A DNA stretch of 64,000 nt from DATFJT01 sp965230755. Lineage in GTDB: Bacteria > Bacteroidota > Bacteroidia > Chitinophagales > Saprospiraceae. The notes beneath the pieces are model-generated. The model did no database searches. It saw only the letters and a program-made list of their open reading frames with translations, and was not told the origin of the DNA. Both the position numbers and the translations under genes were made by a program. Where the stretch lies: NCBI GenBank assembly GCA_965230755.1, contig CBDDLT010000004.1, positions 124,001 through 188,000 on the forward strand, given 5' to 3'. The stretch's first letter is position 1, and every line of letters begins with the position of its first letter. Shown here piece after piece: positions 61,346 to 64,000 of the stretch.

Positions 61346-62512
61346 ATGAACAAAATGTACCTTAAATACTTGATTTGTTTCTTTCTCATTGTATCATGCA
61401 ATAAGGAGGAAATGATCGATGCCGAGCTTTCCGCGTTAATCAGTACTGAATTAACTGAGTTAGGAACTGACAATTCCTCTCCGAACCTAATACGACTTTA
61501 CGAAAATTCAGATGTTCTCGTTTATGGTGAATCGCATTACGTTCAAGAATTTCAAGATTTTTATATCAGTCAACTGGAATATCTGAGTCTAGCTGGATAC
61601 AGGACTATTCATAATGAACTATTTCATTGCTTTTCCTGGATGGTCAATGATTATGTGAATGGTAGAAGGGATAGTTTACCTGAGTTTCTCTTGTACTTTG
61701 ACGAAACCAATTTAAATGGCATTCGAATGTTTAATGAGAATGTTCCTGACTCTCTAAAGTTTAGCTATAAGTATTTTGATTTGAACCATTGGGAATCGAA
61801 TCTTATCCGATGCATTGACGAAATTGAAGAGATCATTGGGGTTCAAAACTTGTTTTCTGATATCAAGTCATCCGACACTAATTCTGAAAGTTATCGCACT
61901 GATCTAGTCAGCTTAGAAGAGAATTTATTAAACCAAATGAATAGTCTAATCTCAAATTGGGGTGAGGAATGGTACAATAGAATTGTTGAAATTGTTAGCG
62001 TAGAAAAACAAAGTTTAGAATTCAGAAATAATGGATCTGACGAATTAAGAGAGGAGTTAATGTTCCAAAATGTGCGAAATGATATTCAAAATATCGATAA
62101 TGGAAAAGACCTCGTCGTTACTGGATTGAGACATGCGAGTCTATCTTCAATTGATAATAATGGCTTCATTCCCTTAGGCTTGAGAATGAAGAATACCAAT
62201 CAAAATATTAGTTCTTTATTCTTTACTGCATTTAAGGGAATTCGAAAGCAAAGATTCTTTGACTCTCAGAACCTCTCGTTTAATTTAATAGAATCAGCAG
62301 ATCAAGATGACATGATTATCGAGATCCATAAGCAAAATAACCTTGGAATAAACTTGCTTTCATTGGACGATAATTATTTCAAAGAGAATACGATTAAAAT
62401 GAGCTCGATAGGAGGAATATACAATACCCAGATAGGCCATCATTTTGATGGTATCATTGTTATTCCAGAGGTCACCGTTTTAAATAGTATGAGTGTTTAC
62501 GACTGGAATTAA
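61346..62512 (+). CDS. Lipoprotein with erythromycin esterase/ChaN-like features
   Basis: This 388-residue protein has a lipoprotein signal (YLICFFLIVSC). The sequence VLVYGESHYVQEFQDFY (about residues 53-69) resembles the G-E-x-H motif of EreA/ChaN-type proteins, and YRTIHNELFH follows at about the usual distance. LVVTGLRHASLSS near residue 253 gives another conserved-looking His. The match is to short motifs only. EreA proteins hydrolyse macrolide lactones and ChaN-type proteins bind heme, so function cannot be assigned. It follows a terminator and is a separate transcription unit. Confidence 0.6.
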   Translation: MNKMYLKYLICFFLIVSCNKEEMIDAELSALISTELTELGTDNSSPNLIRLYENSDVLVYGESHYVQEFQDFYISQLEYLSLAGYRTIHNELFHCFSWMVNDYVNGRRDSLPEFLLYFDETNLNGIRMFNENVPDSLKFSYKYFDLNHWESNLIRCIDEIEEIIGVQNLFSDIKSSDTNSESYRTDLVSLEENLLNQMNSLISNWGEEWYNRIVEIVSVEKQSLEFRNNGSDELREELMFQNVRNDIQNIDNGKDLVVTGLRHASLSSIDNNGFIPLGLRMKNTNQNISSLFFTAFKGIRKQRFFDSQNLSFNLIESADQDDMIIEIHKQNNLGINLLSLDDNYFKENTIKMSSIGGIYNTQIGHHFDGIIVIPEVTVLNSMSVYDWN

Positions 62513-62957
62513 GAATTCAGGTTTAAAGATTATTATTATAATCTGAGCATAGGATATACCGATTACTTCTTCAGAGTCTTCCTTTATACTTTTTAGCATC
62601 GATCGTAGTTTGGTAGAGGAGCATTTGCATGTAGAACCAATAACCACTTTCTTTACAACAAAATTTATCAATTCGAAAAATTGCCCCAGGAGAAGCGATT
62701 ATTTAGATTCCGTACTATAATACCTCTCTATATGCATCTGACCTTAGACATTGATTTTCTAATGTTTATGGCCATTTATCTTGTTCTGGGAAGAATAATT
62801 GGACTATTGTCTACGCCTTCAAGACCATAATTGCTGTTTGGGAAGTATTGATGAGTAGCAAAATATATAATGGCGTATTTGTACGCAACTGACAAAAAGA
62901 GACTAAATTGTGATGAACGCAATAGTTTATGTAGTACTTCATTAAAATACCATAATC
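62513..62957. other. Intergenic region, nothing recognised
   Basis: About 445 bp with no credible gene. A minus-strand ORF reaching from 62671 into the 3' end of the preceding gene has a plausible-looking start (VVKKVVIGSTCKCSS) but no supporting family and is not called. No terminator, repeat or known RNA motif was seen. Confidence 0.6.
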
Positions 62958-63923
62958 ATGAATAAGCATTATCTAATTTCCATAATCCTTTCCACCTTAT
63001 TCAGTCTTAGTATTTTTGCTCAAGACGTGGGTAGCTTTGAAACTACGATTGAATTCAATAACCGCAACCATACTTTGTCCTTTCACGTTCCGGAGGATTA
63101 TGACAGTAATAATGAATACCCTCTATTTGTAGCCTTGCATGGATGCAATGGCAACAGCACTGCTTTTAGAAATAATCTGGTTCGATTCTCGAGTTTTAAT
63201 GATATCATTGTTGTATGCCCGGATTTCTTCGGAGGTCAAATGTCCGGCGGGAATCGTCAGTTGATTCTCGATGCCATCAACGAGACCGTTGACATGGGAT
63301 ATAGTATCGATGATGCAGCCGTTTATTTGACAGGATTTTCCTGCAATGGCCAGGAAACATATAAACACGGCTGGAGTGAGATATATCCTTTTGCCGGAAT
63401 AATTCCTTTTAATGCCTGGATTCCCAATCTCAATGCCAGCTATAATATCCCAACTGAGATGCCGACTTGTGTTTGCATTGGAACAAATGACGGTTCTTAT
63501 GCCAATAATATTGCGCTTTACAACGACTACAGTGATAATGGTGGCGTTGCCCTATTAAACGAAATGCCGGGAATCGGTCATCAATGGGACTTTCAGGGTC
63601 GTGACACTGAACTTTTAGAATGCTATAATTGGATCAAATCTTTAGAGGTCACCAGTACGAATGATCTCGAAGGGGTGAAATTCGACTTTGAGGTTTTTCC
63701 TAATCCCAGTATGGATGGTTACTTTTTAGTGCAAAATGAAAAAAATCTTCAGCTGAGCATTGAAATCATTAATACCGCCGGCCATCAAATATTTAAGTCC
63801 GAATCTCATGAATCACTGATCAAAATCGGAACTTCCACCCCTGAAAAGGGAGTATATTTTGTAAAGGTTTTAGATCAAAAAAACAATCGGGTTTTAACTA
63901 AAAAGATTATTGTTAAGCAGTAA
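62958..63923 (+). CDS. Secreted alpha/beta hydrolase with T9SS type A sorting domain
   Basis: This 321-residue protein has a signal peptide (LISIILSTLFSLSIFAQ). The hydrolase domain covers about residues 25-230: EYPLFVALHGCNGNS (oxyanion region), the candidate nucleophile in LTGFSCNGQE, a candidate Asp in CIGTNDGSY and a candidate His in PGIGHQWDF. It resembles esterase/PHB-depolymerase-like or feruloyl-esterase-like enzymes. About 80 C-terminal residues form a type A sorting domain (FEVFPNPSMDGYFLV to VLTKKIIVKQ). It is expected outside the cell or on its surface. The elbow GFSCN departs from GxSxG. Confidence 0.85.
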   Translation: MNKHYLISIILSTLFSLSIFAQDVGSFETTIEFNNRNHTLSFHVPEDYDSNNEYPLFVALHGCNGNSTAFRNNLVRFSSFNDIIVVCPDFFGGQMSGGNRQLILDAINETVDMGYSIDDAAVYLTGFSCNGQETYKHGWSEIYPFAGIIPFNAWIPNLNASYNIPTEMPTCVCIGTNDGSYANNIALYNDYSDNGGVALLNEMPGIGHQWDFQGRDTELLECYNWIKSLEVTSTNDLEGVKFDFEVFPNPSMDGYFLVQNEKNLQLSIEIINTAGHQIFKSESHESLIKIGTSTPEKGVYFVKVLDQKNNRVLTKKIIVKQ

Positions 63924-63953
63924 CAATTTTTCAATAGAGATTACCCCGCTCAG

Positions 63954-63999
63954 ATAAAGCCAGGAGTTCCTCTGTATGAACTCCTGGCTTTATTTTATA
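63954..63999 (+). terminator. Strong intrinsic terminator
   Basis: ATAAAGCCAGGAGTTC (63954-63969) pairs perfectly with GAACTCCTGGCTTTAT (63978-63993) over 16 bp with an 8-nt loop, followed by TTTAT. It ends the hydrolase transcript and can work in both directions. Confidence 0.95.
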
Positions 64000-64000
64000 C

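Noticed and set aside
62480..62671. 63-residue minus-strand ORF with a plausible beginning
   Set aside because: It overlaps the 3' end of the preceding gene and resembles no family I recognise. Left out as a gene.
1..64000. Search for CRISPR arrays, tRNA and rRNA genes, and insertion sequences or prophage
   Set aside because: No regularly spaced direct repeats with spacers, no cloverleaf-like sequences, no rRNA-like stretch and no transposase or phage genes were seen by eye. A covariance-model scan was not possible.

Overview
The window comes from a member of the phylum Bacteroidota, probably of the Saprospiraceae/Lewinella type. The evidence is type IX secretion (T9SS) sorting domains on three proteins (the truncated gene at the left edge, 23591-26218 and 62958-63923), weak Shine-Dalgarno signals with occasional TAnnTTTG-type -7 boxes, and typical Bacteroidota gene neighbours (birA / rsfS-ftsH, uppS-bamA). 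The family or genus is inference. No rRNA, tRNA, CRISPR array, insertion sequence or prophage was recognised.

Left part (1-28600) is mostly housekeeping. It holds a LysR regulator divergent from a small membrane ORF and isocitrate dehydrogenase, two thioredoxin-like lipoproteins, an SRPBCC protein, an AraC regulator, a lipoprotein with two SnoaL-like domains, a GNAT enzyme, an aquaporin and a MOSC protein. A minus-strand run follows (rsfS, ftsH, O-methyltransferase, hemW, FAH-family hydrolase, metK), divergent from birA, cinA and a 2-oxoacid dehydrogenase E2. Then come a glutamate-cysteine-ligase-like protein fused to CBS domains, a T9SS protein with a gingipain-like but apparently catalytically degenerate core, a MuiA-like DUF4139 protein and a cold-shock-domain protein coupled to a 64-residue partner.

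Middle part (28607-45619) is a glycan assembly and modification locus. It encodes a DUF2304/GT2/GT-C-like membrane protein operon, a Wzm/Wzt-type ABC exporter, two further GT4 glycosyltransferases and a sulfotransferase-like protein. It also encodes a sulfotransferase-GT4 fusion followed by two tandem copies of an MBOAT O-acyltransferase plus SGNH-like partner module. A lone beta-ketoacyl-ACP synthase and acyl carrier protein follow. Together they suggest a surface polysaccharide or glycolipid that is sulfated and O-acylated, perhaps with an acyl group made on its own ACP. This is the most interesting region.

Right part (45638-64000) holds a DUF819 membrane protein, bamA and uppS on the minus strand, then a plus-strand run of a WecA/TagO-like transferase, the fluoride channel FluC and a 1254-residue protein with the domain order of mammalian soluble adenylyl cyclase (two cyclase domains, P-loop NTPase, TPR-like repeats). 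An SdiA-regulated-type lipoprotein and OdhB-type E2 follow. The last 6 kb is a looser accessory stretch of lipoproteins (ClpP-like, VOC, EreA/ChaN-like), an AraC regulator and a secreted alpha/beta hydrolase with a T9SS signal.

Intergenic DNA carries clear hairpin terminators, a 9 x 8-bp degenerate tandem repeat (22626-22697), a repeat family shared between distant gaps (20046-20084, 46974-46988, 47101-47154) and one possible small RNA.
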